A stretch of DNA of 24,234 bases, taken from positions 1-24,234 of the forward strand of contig JAAWEO010000012.1 in NCBI GenBank assembly GCA_022794295.1. The letters run 5' to 3'. Under the pieces are notes generated by a model, which worked only from the letters and a program-made list of their open reading frames with translations, made no database searches and was not told the origin of the DNA. This document shows, in pieces, positions 1 to 7,816 of this stretch; position 1 is the stretch's first letter, and each line of letters begins with the position of its first letter. A program made the position numbers and the translations under genes. Source of the DNA: Angelakisella sp. Lineage in GTDB: Bacteria; Bacillota; Clostridia; Oscillospirales; Ruminococcaceae.

Positions 1-179
1 AAAGTAAGCAAAGAAAAATGCGCCCTCCGGAAGGATGCGGGGGAGTTTCGCCCGTTGCGACGGGCGACCAGGGCGCCGCCCTGGACCTGCCGCCCTTTGA
101 AAAGGGCGGCCCCAAACTTTAGACCCTACAGGGGGTTGTGCGGGGCGAAGGGTGGTGCCTGGAGTCTTGGGCTGATGGA
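1..179 (+). repeat. Intergenic repeat family A, copy 1
   Basis: This stretch is closely matched by 14563-14731: the same 5' part (AAAGAAAAATGCGCCCTCCGG), the same hairpins and the same tail (GTGCCTGGAGTCTTGG). Three hairpins can be read: CGCCCG/CGGGCG near 49-66, CCAGGGC/GCCCTGG near 68-84, and CCGCCCTTT/AAAGGGCGG near 90-110. The first arm differs from copy 2 by paired changes. The tail (about 121-175) is the reverse complement of a module also found at 14797-14861, 19454-19518 and 19555-19617. It probably begins left of the window. Non-coding; role unknown. Confidence 0.8.
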
Positions 180-204
180 GGGTCAAAGTTCCATATAGAA
201 ATTG

Positions 205-242
205 AAAAGCCCCTTCCCCGTTTCAAATTGGGGGAGGGACTT
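205..242 (-). terminator. Intrinsic terminator of the thrS-lipoprotein unit
   Basis: On the minus strand a GC-rich hairpin (arm AGTCCCTCCCCC, loop of about ten bases, arm GGGGAAGGGGCTT) is followed by TTTTCAAT. It starts only a few bases after the lipoprotein stop codon, as expected for the end of this transcript. Seen directly; termination itself is inferred. Confidence 0.7.
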
Positions 243-245
243 CTA

Positions 246-1658
246 TTATCGTGTCAGCCATTCCACCTGGCTGGCATTGACCCGTTCCACCAGGGTGGGG
301 TCGGGCTCGTCCAGGGGCCATTGGCCGCTGGGGTCCAGCACAAGGCGGTTCAGCCGCACTCCGTCCAGGCTGGCCACCGTCTTGTTGTTACAGGCCTGGT
401 AGGAGAGGGTGAGGTCGATCTGTACCTTCTCCCCGAAGGTCGCCAGCTGGGAGAGGTCCCGGAACCGGGGGTACTCGCTGTAAAAGTCCAGCCGCAGGAC
501 CTCCAGGTCGGGGAAGCTATTGGCGTTCAGGATACTGGTATCACTTCGGGTGTTGCGAAACTCCAGCTCCTTGACCCCTTCCCCACCCCGAAAATCGGTG
601 ACCGCCGCCAACCAGGAGTGGATATAGAGGCTGTCCACATTGGCGTGGGACAGGTCCAGCGCGATGTCCTGGTTGAACCCGCTGATAGAAAGGAGCTTGG
701 CGTGGCCGATCCGCAGGGTGGAAAAGTCCAGGGGGATCGTCTCATTTTCGGTATAGATGGTTAGGGTATCCAGGTCCATCTCCTCAAAGACGCTGTAATC
801 TGCCAGAGGATGACCGATGGTGCAGGACCGCAGGCTGGGGATCAGCCGCAGCAGCCCGGCGTCCAGGGGGAGGGGATCGGGGGTGTACTCCCCGGTCTCC
901 GGGTCACTTTCTCCCGCCCCGTAGAGCTCCAGCTGGGTACAAAGGTTTTCCAGGTCCCAAAGGGTGAGCTCCTCAGGGCCGCTTATGAGCCGCTGGGAGC
1001 GAACGGTCTGGTAGACGCAGTCCACCATCCGGGGGTCGTACCTGGACAGGTCCAGCCTTTCGCTGGCGGCGATTTCCGCTGCCGCTTTCTGGTTCTGGGC
1101 CTCCAGGCTGGTGCGTCCGGGCTTTTCCACCGGCTGCCAGTCGCAGGAACGTATCTCGTGCCCTGCGGCTGTACTCTGCACTGTTACCTTGGCGGTCCCC
1201 AGCAGGACATAGGGGTGGTGGGGGTCGCTGGCGGGGGACTGGACCCAAAAGGTATCCGCCACCACCCAATCACCGTTGGTAATGTGCTCCTCCCCCGTTT
1301 GGGGGTTGACGAGGACCACCCCGTAGACCTCCGCGCCTAGGATCATCGTGTCCTCGACCACCTGGGCATCCACGACCTCCAGCATCTTGGGGACCCCGTA
1401 CTGCTCGGGATAGGCCGTTTCATCGGGGACGCTGCCGCTCCAGCTGTTTACCAGCGCGCCGCTCTCCGCCAGCGGCCAAAGCAGCTGGGCATAGGCCTCC
1501 TTGCTGGCTTCGGTCAGCTCGATGGGGTGGTCCCCCTCCGCCGCCGGGGGCGCCGGGGCGGGGGAGCTCCCGCCAGGGCCCTGTCCCCCTGCGCACCCGG
1601 CGCAGAGTAGCAGGGCCGCCAGAACGGCCAAGGCGGAAACGAATCTTCTCTTTCCCAT
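246..1658 (-). CDS. Predicted lipoprotein with C-terminal leucine-rich-repeat-like region
   Basis: 470 residues. The N-terminus is Met-Gly-Lys-Arg-Arg followed by a hydrophobic stretch and CAGC around residue 22, which fits a lipoprotein signal, although Cys at the -3 position of the lipobox is unusual. A Gly/Pro/Ala-rich linker follows. The middle (about 45-230) has no fold I recognise. From about residue 265 to the end there are irregular units such as LDTLTIYTEN, VDSLYIHSW, VKELEFRNT and LEVLRLDFYS, resembling leucine-rich-repeat beta strands. The start is supported by AAGGAGAACCT just before the ATG; this ribosome site overlaps the thrS stop codon, 9 bases upstream, so the gene is co-transcribed with and possibly translationally coupled to thrS. 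Why a surface lipoprotein would follow a tRNA synthetase is unclear. Function unknown; the lipoprotein call is fairly safe, the repeat fold is tentative. Confidence 0.75.
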   Translation of the reverse strand: MGKRRFVSALAVLAALLLCAGCAGGQGPGGSSPAPAPPAAEGDHPIELTEASKEAYAQLLWPLAESGALVNSWSGSVPDETAYPEQYGVPKMLEVVDAQVVEDTMILGAEVYGVVLVNPQTGEEHITNGDWVVADTFWVQSPASDPHHPYVLLGTAKVTVQSTAAGHEIRSCDWQPVEKPGRTSLEAQNQKAAAEIAASERLDLSRYDPRMVDCVYQTVRSQRLISGPEELTLWDLENLCTQLELYGAGESDPETGEYTPDPLPLDAGLLRLIPSLRSCTIGHPLADYSVFEEMDLDTLTIYTENETIPLDFSTLRIGHAKLLSISGFNQDIALDLSHANVDSLYIHSWLAAVTDFRGGEGVKELEFRNTRSDTSILNANSFPDLEVLRLDFYSEYPRFRDLSQLATFGEKVQIDLTLSYQACNNKTVASLDGVRLNRLVLDPSGQWPLDEPDPTLVERVNASQVEWLTR

Positions 1659-1667
1659 AGGTTCTCC

Positions 1668-3569
1668 TTACTTTGCCCGGGTCCGCACTTCCTCCTGGGC
1701 GGCGGCGATGAAAGCGTCCAGGGCCATGGCGCCCTTGTCGCCCTCGTTGCGGCTGCGGACCGAAACAGAGCCCTCGGCCTCCTCCTTCTCCCCGACTACC
1801 AGCATATAGGGGACCTTCTGGAGCTGAGCCTGACGGATCTTATACCCCACCTTCTCCGGGCGCAGGTCGGTTTCGCACCGCAGGCCGGCGGCGTCCAGCT
1901 GCTCCGCCACCTTCTGGGCATAGCCGGCAAATTTTTCGGAGATGGGCAGTACCACCGCCTGGACGGGGGAGAGCCACAGGGGGAAGGCACCGGCAAAGTG
2001 CTCGGTGATGACCCCGATGAACCGCTCAATGGAGCCCAGCACCACCCGGTGGATCATAACAGGGCGGTGCTTCTCCCCATCGGCGCCGGTGTACTCCAGC
2101 TCGAACCGCTCCGGCAGCTGGCTGTCCAGCTGGATGGTCCCGCACTGCCAGGTGCGGCCCAGGGAATCGGCCAGGTGGAAGTCCAGCTTGGGTCCGTAGA
2201 AGGCCCCGTCCCCCTCGTTGATGACAAAGCTCTTGCCCATGTCGGTGATGGCGGCCTTCAGGATCTCCTGGTTCTGCTCCCACTCCTCCACGGTGCCGAT
2301 GTGGTCCTCGGGCATGGTGGAAAGCTCGATCTCGTACTCCAGGCCAAAGACCGAGTACACCTCGTCAAAGAGGCGCACCGTCTCCTGGATGATCTCCTTC
2401 ATCTGCTCCCGGGTCATAAAGACGTGGGCGTCGTCCTGGGTGAAGCACCGCACCCGGAACAGGCCGTGGAGGGCGCCGGACAGCTCGTGCCGGTGGACCA
2501 GGCCCAACTCGCCCACCCGCAGGGGCAGGTCCCGGTAGCTGTGGGGCTCGCTGGCGTAGACCAGCATCCCGCCGGGGCAGTTCATGGGCTTGACGGCGAA
2601 GTCCTCCTCGTCGATGATGGTGGTGTACATATTCTGCTTGTAGTGATCCCAGTGGCCGGAGCGCTCCCACAGGCCCCGGTTGAGGATAATGGGGGTAGAG
2701 ATCTCCACATAGCCGTACTTCTTGTGGACCTCCCGCCAGTAGTCGATCAGGGTGTTTTTCAGCACCATGCCCTTGGGCAGGAAGAAGGGGAACCCGGGGC
2801 CCTCGTCCACCAGCATAAAGAGCCCCAGCTCCTTGCCCAGCTTGCGGTGATCCCGGCGCTTGGCCTCCTCGATGCGCTCCAGGTAGGCCTCCAGCTCGCT
2901 CTTTTTGGGGAAGGCGGTGCCGTAGACCCGGCAGAGCATCTTGTTCTTTTCGCTCCCCCGCCAGTAGGCCCCGGTGCAGGAGGTGAGCTTTATCGCCTTT
3001 ACCGGCGCAGTGGACATCAGGTGGGGGCCAGCGCACAGGTCGGTGAAATCCCCCTGGCGGTAGAAGCTGATCTTCTCCCCCTTGCCGGAGTGCTCCTCGA
3101 TCAGCTCCACCTTGTAGGGCTCGTCCTTCATCAGCTCCAGGGCCTCGGGGACCTCCAGCTCAAACTTTTCCAGGGGCAGGTCCGCCTTGACAATGGCGGC
3201 CATTTCCTTTTCCAGCTTTTCCAGGTCCTCCATGGTAAAGGGGGCGGGGAGGTCGAAGTCGTAGTAGAAGCCGTTGTCAATGGCGGGGCCGATGGCAAAC
3301 CTGGCCTCGGGGTACAGGCGGGTCACCGCCTGGGCCAGAATGTGGGAGGCGGTGTGGTTAAAAGCACGCTGGCCCTCCTCGTCGGCAAAGGTGAGGATCT
3401 CCAGGGTGCAGTCCCGGTCCAGGACGGTGCGCAGGTCGACGACCGTTCCGTCCACCCGGGCGGCGCAGGCAGCCCGGTACAGGCCCATGCTCAGGTTTTT
3501 GGCGGCCTCGGCGGCGGTGACAGGGCTCTGGTATTCCACCACAGAGCCATCCTTCAGGGTGATTTTCAT
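1668..3569 (-). CDS. thrS: Threonine--tRNA ligase
   Basis: Charges tRNA-Thr with threonine in the cytoplasm (class II synthetase). The 633-residue product has the full bacterial order: an N-terminal TGS domain (about 1-60), the editing domain with H72xxxH76 and DLCAGPHL, and the catalytic core with MNCPGG (zinc-binding Cys331), VHRHELSGALHG, FTQDDAHVF and the motif 3 region VMIHRVVLGSIERFIG, then an anticodon-binding domain. The open frame extends upstream to 3971, but the start at 3569 (MKITLKDGS) is chosen because AAGGAGG lies ten bases before it, the TGS domain begins there, and the extension is a T-box leader. It is transcribed from 3880-3908 and controlled by that leader, and is followed immediately by the lipoprotein gene. 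Nothing is missing. Confidence 0.97.
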   Translation of the reverse strand: MKITLKDGSVVEYQSPVTAAEAAKNLSMGLYRAACAARVDGTVVDLRTVLDRDCTLEILTFADEEGQRAFNHTASHILAQAVTRLYPEARFAIGPAIDNGFYYDFDLPAPFTMEDLEKLEKEMAAIVKADLPLEKFELEVPEALELMKDEPYKVELIEEHSGKGEKISFYRQGDFTDLCAGPHLMSTAPVKAIKLTSCTGAYWRGSEKNKMLCRVYGTAFPKKSELEAYLERIEEAKRRDHRKLGKELGLFMLVDEGPGFPFFLPKGMVLKNTLIDYWREVHKKYGYVEISTPIILNRGLWERSGHWDHYKQNMYTTIIDEEDFAVKPMNCPGGMLVYASEPHSYRDLPLRVGELGLVHRHELSGALHGLFRVRCFTQDDAHVFMTREQMKEIIQETVRLFDEVYSVFGLEYEIELSTMPEDHIGTVEEWEQNQEILKAAITDMGKSFVINEGDGAFYGPKLDFHLADSLGRTWQCGTIQLDSQLPERFELEYTGADGEKHRPVMIHRVVLGSIERFIGVITEHFAGAFPLWLSPVQAVVLPISEKFAGYAQKVAEQLDAAGLRCETDLRPEKVGYKIRQAQLQKVPYMLVVGEKEEAEGSVSVRSRNEGDKGAMALDAFIAAAQEEVRTRAK

Positions 3570-3875
3570 GGGGGATTCCTCCTTCTTTTTATGGGATGAG
3601 GGCAAAGAAAAAAGCCCCCACCCGGTATCTTCATACAGGGTGAAGCCTTTCGCTCCACGGTTCCACCTGAATTGCACCCCGGCAAAGGGGGCGCCGCTCG
3701 TTCCTTGGAGGATAACGCGTTCCATGCGGCGGTGTTCGGGCGGGGCCCTGCACCGCACTCGGGAGGTGGTAGGCCGGGCCCCGGCACACCGTGCCGGACT
3801 TACAGCCAATGGTCCGGCTCTCTGAAAGTGGCATGCTGGATGGGGCGCAGGGTCCTCCGTCATCGTGTTAAACAA
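3570..3875 (-). ncRNA. T-box riboswitch, threonine-type leader of thrS
   Basis: The thrS leader carries T-box landmarks on the minus strand. Stem I has the AGAGAG bulge followed by CCGGAC/GTCCGG around the distal loop (about 3790-3823). The specifier side reads CT-ACC-ACCTCCC-GAGTG; the ACC at 3768-3770 is a threonine codon, and the following CCTCC can pair with GGAGG near 3856 to form the base of Stem I, with a GA-type kink motif (GATGAC/CGAGTG). The T-box proper, AGGTGGAACCGTGG, is at 3655-3668. A terminator hairpin follows. Uncharged tRNA-Thr should stabilise the antiterminator and switch thrS on. The family assignment is confident; the exact specifier register is inferred from the downstream gene. 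Confidence 0.88.
3605..3650 (-). terminator. T-box terminator hairpin
   Basis: On the minus strand GGCTTCACCC pairs with GGGTGGGGGCT (several G-U pairs) and is followed by TTTTTTC. It lies directly downstream of the T-box sequence and about 40 bases before the thrS start, so it is the regulated terminator of the riboswitch. Confidence 0.78.
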
Positions 3876-3879
3876 ACCA

Positions 3880-3908
3880 ACAATACCACTTTTACCGGCG
3901 TTTGTCAA
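3880..3908 (-). promoter_or_regulatory. Promoter of thrS
   Basis: Minus strand: -35 TTGACA (3903-3908), 17-bp spacer, -10 TATTGT (3880-3885). The predicted transcript start near 3873 gives a leader of about 300 bases, matching the T-box element. It is back to back with the rny promoter, with about 70 bp between the two -35 boxes. Confidence 0.75.
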
Positions 3909-3978
3909 CTGCCGCAAAAAGGGGGGAGAAGGATCCTGCCAAAAATGACCACAAAAACAGGGAAAGCGCACAAACTTC

Positions 3979-4007
3979 TTGACAATTTGCCCCTACAGCC
4001 TTAAAAT
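3979..4007 (+). promoter_or_regulatory. Promoter of rny
   Basis: Plus strand: consensus -35 TTGACA (3979-3984), 17-bp spacer, -10 TAAAAT (4002-4007, five of six). It would start transcription near 4014, giving an untranslated leader of about 270 bases before rny. Confidence 0.75.
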
Positions 4008-4013
4008 AGTATT

Positions 4014-4260
4014 TGTATTTATATGATGTTTTTTTATCGTTTCGGGGCCGCTGGAAAAAACTGGCCCGGCGGTAAAAATTTATTCAGTTTGTGCTGTCCC
4101 TGCCCCAGGGCGGGTGCAGCGCGGAGGGGAGGGTGGCTGTCCGCCCCCTTCGTTATAAATACTACACTTTTTTACCATCGCCCCCGGCGGTGTTCTTCGG
4201 GTTGCGCCTTCGGCCCCTTTGGGGGCGCGGGGGAGGGTCCGTTCTGCCGCCAATTTTAAC
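4014..4260 (+). other. Long 5' untranslated leader of rny
   Basis: About 250 bases between the rny promoter and its ribosome site, without a credible ORF. It holds GGGCC/GGCCC near 4043-4066 and a GC-rich hairpin, GCCCC-TTT-GGGGGC with flanking pairs, near 4204-4230. The stretch CCGGCGGTGT-T-CTTCGGG at 4186-4201 recurs as CCGGCGGTGT-C-CTTCGGG at 23922-23938, so part of this leader belongs to the intergenic repeat set. No known riboswitch recognised. RNase Y can act on its own leader in other bacteria; here that is only a possibility. Confidence 0.5.
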
Positions 4261-4282
4261 AAAGGAGGAGGATCAGCGACAG

Positions 4283-5839
4283 ATGGAACAATATTTGGGC
4301 ATGATCGTGTGTGGCTTGGTTTCATTCATTATCGGTGCTGTCATCGCCTTTTTCGCAGGCGTTCAGTATAGAATGAAAGTAGCAGAGGCAGAGCTTGGTT
4401 CCGCAGAGGAGGAGGCCAAGCGCCTGGTGAGCGATGCCATCAAAATTTCCGAGACCAAGAAAAAAGAGGCGCTCCTGGAGGCCAAGGACGAGATCTACAA
4501 AATGAAGAACGACGCCGAAAAGGAGCTGAAGGAACGCCGCAGCGAGGTGCAGCGCCAGGAGCGCCGCATCCAGCAGAAGGAGGAGAACCTGGACCGCAAG
4601 GCGGAGAACATGGAGAAAAAGGAGGAGAACCTCCAGAAAAAGCTCCAGGAGGCCGCCGAGCGCCTTCAGGAGGCGGAGCAGGAAAAGGTCCGCCAGTACG
4701 AGAAGCTCCAGGAGATCTCCGGCTTTTCCGAGGAACAGGCCAAGGCCCATCTCCTTTCCATCCTGGACGGGGAGCTGGCCCATGAAAAGGCCCTGAAGAT
4801 CACCCAGTACGAGCAGCACCTGAAGGAGGACGCGGACCACCGGGCCCGGGAGATCATCTCCATGGCAATTCAGCGGTGTGCCGCCGACCATGTGGCGGAG
4901 GTCACCGTATCGGTGGTGCCCCTGCCCGGGGACGAGATGAAGGGCCGCATCATCGGCCGGGAGGGCCGGAACATCCGGGCCCTGGAGACCCTTACCGGGG
5001 TGGACCTGATCATTGATGACACCCCGGAGGCCATCACCCTTTCCAGCCACGATCCCGTCAAGCGGGAGATCGCCCGCATCGCCCTGGAAAAGCTGATCCA
5101 GGATGGCCGTATCCACCCCGCCAAGATCGAGGAGATGGTGGACAAGGCCCGCCGGGAGGTGGAGCAGAAGATCCGCCAGGACGGGGAACGGGCGGTCATC
5201 GAAACCGGCGTTCACAGCGTCCACCCGGAGCTGATGCGCCTTCTGGGCCGGATGCGCTACCGCACCAGCTACGGCCAGAACGTCCTGGACCATTCCATCG
5301 AGGTAGCCCAGCTGGCCAGCGTGATGGCGGCAGAGCTGGGGCTGGATACCGTCACCGCCCGCCGGGCCGGACTGCTCCACGACATCGGCAAGGCCCTCAC
5401 CCACGAGATCGAGGGCTCCCATGTGGCTATCGGTGTAGACTTGGCCCGGAAGTATAAGGAATCTGCCGAGGTGATCCACGCCATCGAGGCCCACCACAAC
5501 GACGTGGAGCCCCGCACCGTGGTGGCCTGCCTGGTCCAGGCGGCGGACGCCATCTCTGCGGCACGCCCCGGCGCCCGCAGGGAGAATCTGGAAAACTACA
5601 TCAAGCGCCTGGAAAAGCTGGAGGAGATCGCCAAGTCCTTCAACGGGGTGGACAAGTGCTACGCCATCCAGGCGGGACGGGAGATCCGGGTCATCCTGAA
5701 GCCCGAGGTCATCAGCGATGACCAGATGGTCATCACCGCCCGGGATATTGTAGCCAAGATCGAAAGCGAGATGGAGTATCCCGGCCAGATCAAGGTGCAC
5801 CTGATCCGGGAGACACGGGCCATCGAGTACGCAAAGTAA
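4283..5839 (+). CDS. rny: Ribonuclease Y
   Basis: Membrane-anchored endoribonuclease that starts bulk mRNA decay in Firmicutes. The 518-residue product has the family layout and usual length of about 520: one N-terminal membrane segment (about 5-26), a long charged coiled coil rich in Glu, Lys and Arg (about 35-200), a KH RNA-binding domain with GRIIGREGRNIRA (about 220-230), and an HD domain with the metal-binding pair H366-D367 in LLHDIGKA, then the conserved C-terminus ending IEYAK. The open frame runs upstream to 4091, but the ATG at 4283 is chosen: it has a GGAGGAGG site at 4264-4271 and begins right at the membrane anchor. It is the only plus-strand gene, with its own promoter at 3979-4007 and terminator at 5846-5880. 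No defects. Confidence 0.97.
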   Translation: MEQYLGMIVCGLVSFIIGAVIAFFAGVQYRMKVAEAELGSAEEEAKRLVSDAIKISETKKKEALLEAKDEIYKMKNDAEKELKERRSEVQRQERRIQQKEENLDRKAENMEKKEENLQKKLQEAAERLQEAEQEKVRQYEKLQEISGFSEEQAKAHLLSILDGELAHEKALKITQYEQHLKEDADHRAREIISMAIQRCAADHVAEVTVSVVPLPGDEMKGRIIGREGRNIRALETLTGVDLIIDDTPEAITLSSHDPVKREIARIALEKLIQDGRIHPAKIEEMVDKARREVEQKIRQDGERAVIETGVHSVHPELMRLLGRMRYRTSYGQNVLDHSIEVAQLASVMAAELGLDTVTARRAGLLHDIGKALTHEIEGSHVAIGVDLARKYKESAEVIHAIEAHHNDVEPRTVVACLVQAADAISAARPGARRENLENYIKRLEKLEEIAKSFNGVDKCYAIQAGREIRVILKPEVISDDQMVITARDIVAKIESEMEYPGQIKVHLIRETRAIEYAK

Positions 5840-5845
5840 GAAAAC

Positions 5846-5880
5846 GCAAAAAAGGGGAGCCGCAAGGCTCCTCTTTTTCT
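5846..5880. terminator. Bidirectional terminator between rny and rpoN
   Basis: GGAGCC-GCAA-GGCTCC (5856-5871), flanked by an A run on the left and CTCTTTTTCT on the right; the arms extend through the A/T tracts. The T tract suits the end of rny, and the mirror-image T tract on the minus strand suits the end of rpoN, although there it overlaps the last rpoN codons at 5879-5880. Confidence 0.88.
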
Positions 5881-7213
5881 ATGCCCGGCGATCCGCCGCG
5901 GAACGGATGCCGCATTCGGCGCGGTATTTGGCCACCGTCCGTCGGGAGATCTCCAGGCCATCCTGCTCCAGACGCCGGCGAATAGCCTCGTCGCTAAGGG
6001 GGCTTTGGGGATCCTCCTCCCGGACAAGCTGGAGGATCCGTTCCTTTACACTTTCCCGGCCCACTGGGCCTTGGTCCTTTTGCTGGGATCTGACGCCGGC
6101 GGAAAAGAAGTACCGCACCGGGAAGGTCCCCCGGCTGCACCGGAGGTGCTTCCCGCTCACCGCCCGGCTCACCGTGGATTCGTGGACCCCGATCTCCCGG
6201 GCCGCCTGGCGCAGGGTGACAGCGGCCAGCTCGCCCCCCAGGAAAAACTCCCGCTGGAAGCGAAGCAGGGCCTGGGCGATCAGGGTGACGGTCCTTTGCC
6301 GCTGCTCCATGGCCGCCATCACCCACCGGGCCCGCTGGATCTTCTGCCGCAGGTAGTGCCGCACCTCCGGGGAGCCGGCGCTTTCCAGGTAGGACCGGTA
6401 GTAGCCGCTGATCCGCACCCGGCCGCACCACCGGTCGGTGACGGTGGCGGTAAGGCCCTGTTCCCCCTGGCGGACGATAATATCCGGCAAAATATACCCG
6501 GCGGGGGTCCCATCATTGGCCCCCACCAGGGGGGAGGGGCGCAGGGCGGCAATAAGCCGGGCGCATTGGCGCACCACCGGGAGCTCCAGCCCCAGGGCGG
6601 AGGAGATCTCCCGGTAGCGGCCCTCCGCCAGCTGGGGCAGGAAGGAGGAGCAGATCTCGGTAAGGGCAGGGCTTAAAAGCCCCTGGCTGGCCAGCTGGCG
6701 GGTGAGGAACTCCCCCAGATCCCGGCTGCCGACCCCCGGGGGCTCCAGGGCGCGGATGGTCTCCAGAGCGGTCCGGCAGGCCCCCGGAGAGCACCGGAGA
6801 AGGCGGCAGAGCTCCGGGTGGGTGTAGGGGAGAAAGCCCCGGCCGTCGATCAGGTCCACCAGCCTTTCGGCCAGCTCCCGGCGGCCGGTGCCGATGTTCA
6901 GGGAGTAGAGCTGTTCCTTCAGGTCCTCCCGGTAGGTGCGCTGTTCCCCGGCGGAGGGCTCGCGGCCCGCCGGGGCGGATTCGTCCCGGTAGACCCCGTT
7001 TTCCACCCGGGGCAGGGTGTTCTGGAGCCACTGGGCCATATCCACAAGCTCCTCCCCCCTGGCAGAGGGCAGCTCCACCTCCAGGAGGGGATTTTCCAGC
7101 TGCTCCCGGCCAAGGAATTCCCGGAGCTCCAGGTTGTTCATAGCCAGGACCTCCAGGGACTGCCGCTGGCTGAGGCTGATGGTCTGCTTTTGGACCTGCT
7201 GCTGCTCCAACAT
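5879..7213 (-). CDS. rpoN: RNA polymerase sigma-54 factor
   Basis: Directs RNA polymerase to -24/-12 promoters that need an AAA+ enhancer-binding activator. The 444-residue protein has the expected regions: an N-terminal activator-interacting region rich in Gln and Leu (QKQTISLSQRQSLEVLAMNN, about 7-30, then LENPLLEVE), a core-binding domain (about 90-260), a helix-turn-helix (IGVHESTVSRAVSGKHLRC), and the C-terminal RpoN box SRRTVAKYRA (about 423-432; consensus ARRTVAKYRE). ATG at 7213 is preferred over the longer frame to 7243 because AGGAGG lies just before it and the activator region begins there. It starts 10 bases after the stop of a membrane-protein gene, so the two form an operon. No enhancer-binding protein and no clear -24/-12 promoter is present in the window. 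Confidence 0.95.
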   Translation of the reverse strand: MLEQQQVQKQTISLSQRQSLEVLAMNNLELREFLGREQLENPLLEVELPSARGEELVDMAQWLQNTLPRVENGVYRDESAPAGREPSAGEQRTYREDLKEQLYSLNIGTGRRELAERLVDLIDGRGFLPYTHPELCRLLRCSPGACRTALETIRALEPPGVGSRDLGEFLTRQLASQGLLSPALTEICSSFLPQLAEGRYREISSALGLELPVVRQCARLIAALRPSPLVGANDGTPAGYILPDIIVRQGEQGLTATVTDRWCGRVRISGYYRSYLESAGSPEVRHYLRQKIQRARWVMAAMEQRQRTVTLIAQALLRFQREFFLGGELAAVTLRQAAREIGVHESTVSRAVSGKHLRCSRGTFPVRYFFSAGVRSQQKDQGPVGRESVKERILQLVREEDPQSPLSDEAIRRRLEQDGLEISRRTVAKYRAECGIRSAADRRA

Positions 7214-7223
7214 AGCGTTCCTC

Positions 7224-7745
7224 CTATATCCGCAGCTCCTCAATGTCCTTGAAGAACAGTGCCCGGTCCCGCCAAAGCCCCCGGGCGAAGTAGATACAAA
7301 GGGCGATGGTCACCAGAAGCTTGATCAAATCGCCAAAGGCGCTCCCTACCAGCTCGGCCCCCAGGATCTGCAGATCGCTGGCGGAGCCGCCGGCGCTTTC
7401 TACGGCGGGGATCAGCGACGAAAGCAGGACCCAGGCTGGCAGCAGATGGATCGCCAGCATAAGGGTCTGGATCACCGGCCAGGCGATCAGCCAGCTGAAG
7501 TTGATGTAAAAGGCCGACCGCTCCAGGTCCTGGACCGTCAGGGCGGCCAGCACCCCCCAGGCCGCCAGCGCCGTTGTAGAAAGACAGTACAGAAAGCCAT
7601 AGTCCTCGTAACGGAACATGGTGATCAAGGCGGCCAGCACAAAAAGGGCCGCCTCTGCCCGGACAAACACATCCATGTAAAAGCGAAGCCGCTTGACCGG
7701 TTTTCCATAGACCCCAATTTTTTCCTCCACATGGAGCTTGCTCAC
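7224..7745 (-). CDS. Small membrane protein of unknown function upstream of rpoN
   Basis: 173 residues with about four hydrophobic segments (roughly AEAALFVLAALITMF, LYCLSTTALAAWGVLAAL, FSWLIAWPVIQTLMLAIHLLPAWVLLSSL and LIKLLVTIALCIYFARGLW) and charged ends, so probably an inner-membrane protein. I do not recognise the family. The start is set at GTG 7745 (MSKLHVEEK) because AAGGAGG lies nine bases before it; a longer reading from a TTG at 7769 would put the ribosome site inside the gene. It has its own promoter (7788-7816) and is followed by rpoN after 10 bases, so it is the first gene of the rpoN transcript. Whether it acts with sigma-54 cannot be told from sequence. Confidence 0.75.
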   Translation of the reverse strand: MSKLHVEEKIGVYGKPVKRLRFYMDVFVRAEAALFVLAALITMFRYEDYGFLYCLSTTALAAWGVLAALTVQDLERSAFYINFSWLIAWPVIQTLMLAIHLLPAWVLLSSLIPAVESAGGSASDLQILGAELVGSAFGDLIKLLVTIALCIYFARGLWRDRALFFKDIEELRI

Positions 7746-7787
7746 AGGGGTTCCCTCCTTCTTCGGCAAAATGCGGGCTTTTCTTTT

Positions 7788-7816
7788 ATTATATCATCCG
7801 CCGCCCTGTTTGCCAA
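7788..7816 (-). promoter_or_regulatory. Promoter of the membrane gene-rpoN operon
   Basis: Minus strand: -35 TTGGCA (7811-7816), 17-bp spacer, -10 TATAAT (7788-7793). The -35 and spacer lie inside the last codons of the upstream phosphoesterase gene, so rpoN can be expressed independently of it. The predicted leader is about 35 bases. Confidence 0.75.

Noticed and set aside
1998..3599. 533-residue plus-strand ORF opposite thrS
   Set aside because: It is the antisense frame of a high-GC synthetase gene, with a Gly/Val/Leu/His-rich composition and no family motifs; thrS itself is unmistakable.
3820..3850. TGGCATGCTGGATGG as a sigma-54 -24/-12 promoter
   Set aside because: Spacing and the -12 element (TTGC) do not fit, and the site lies inside the T-box leader on the opposite strand.
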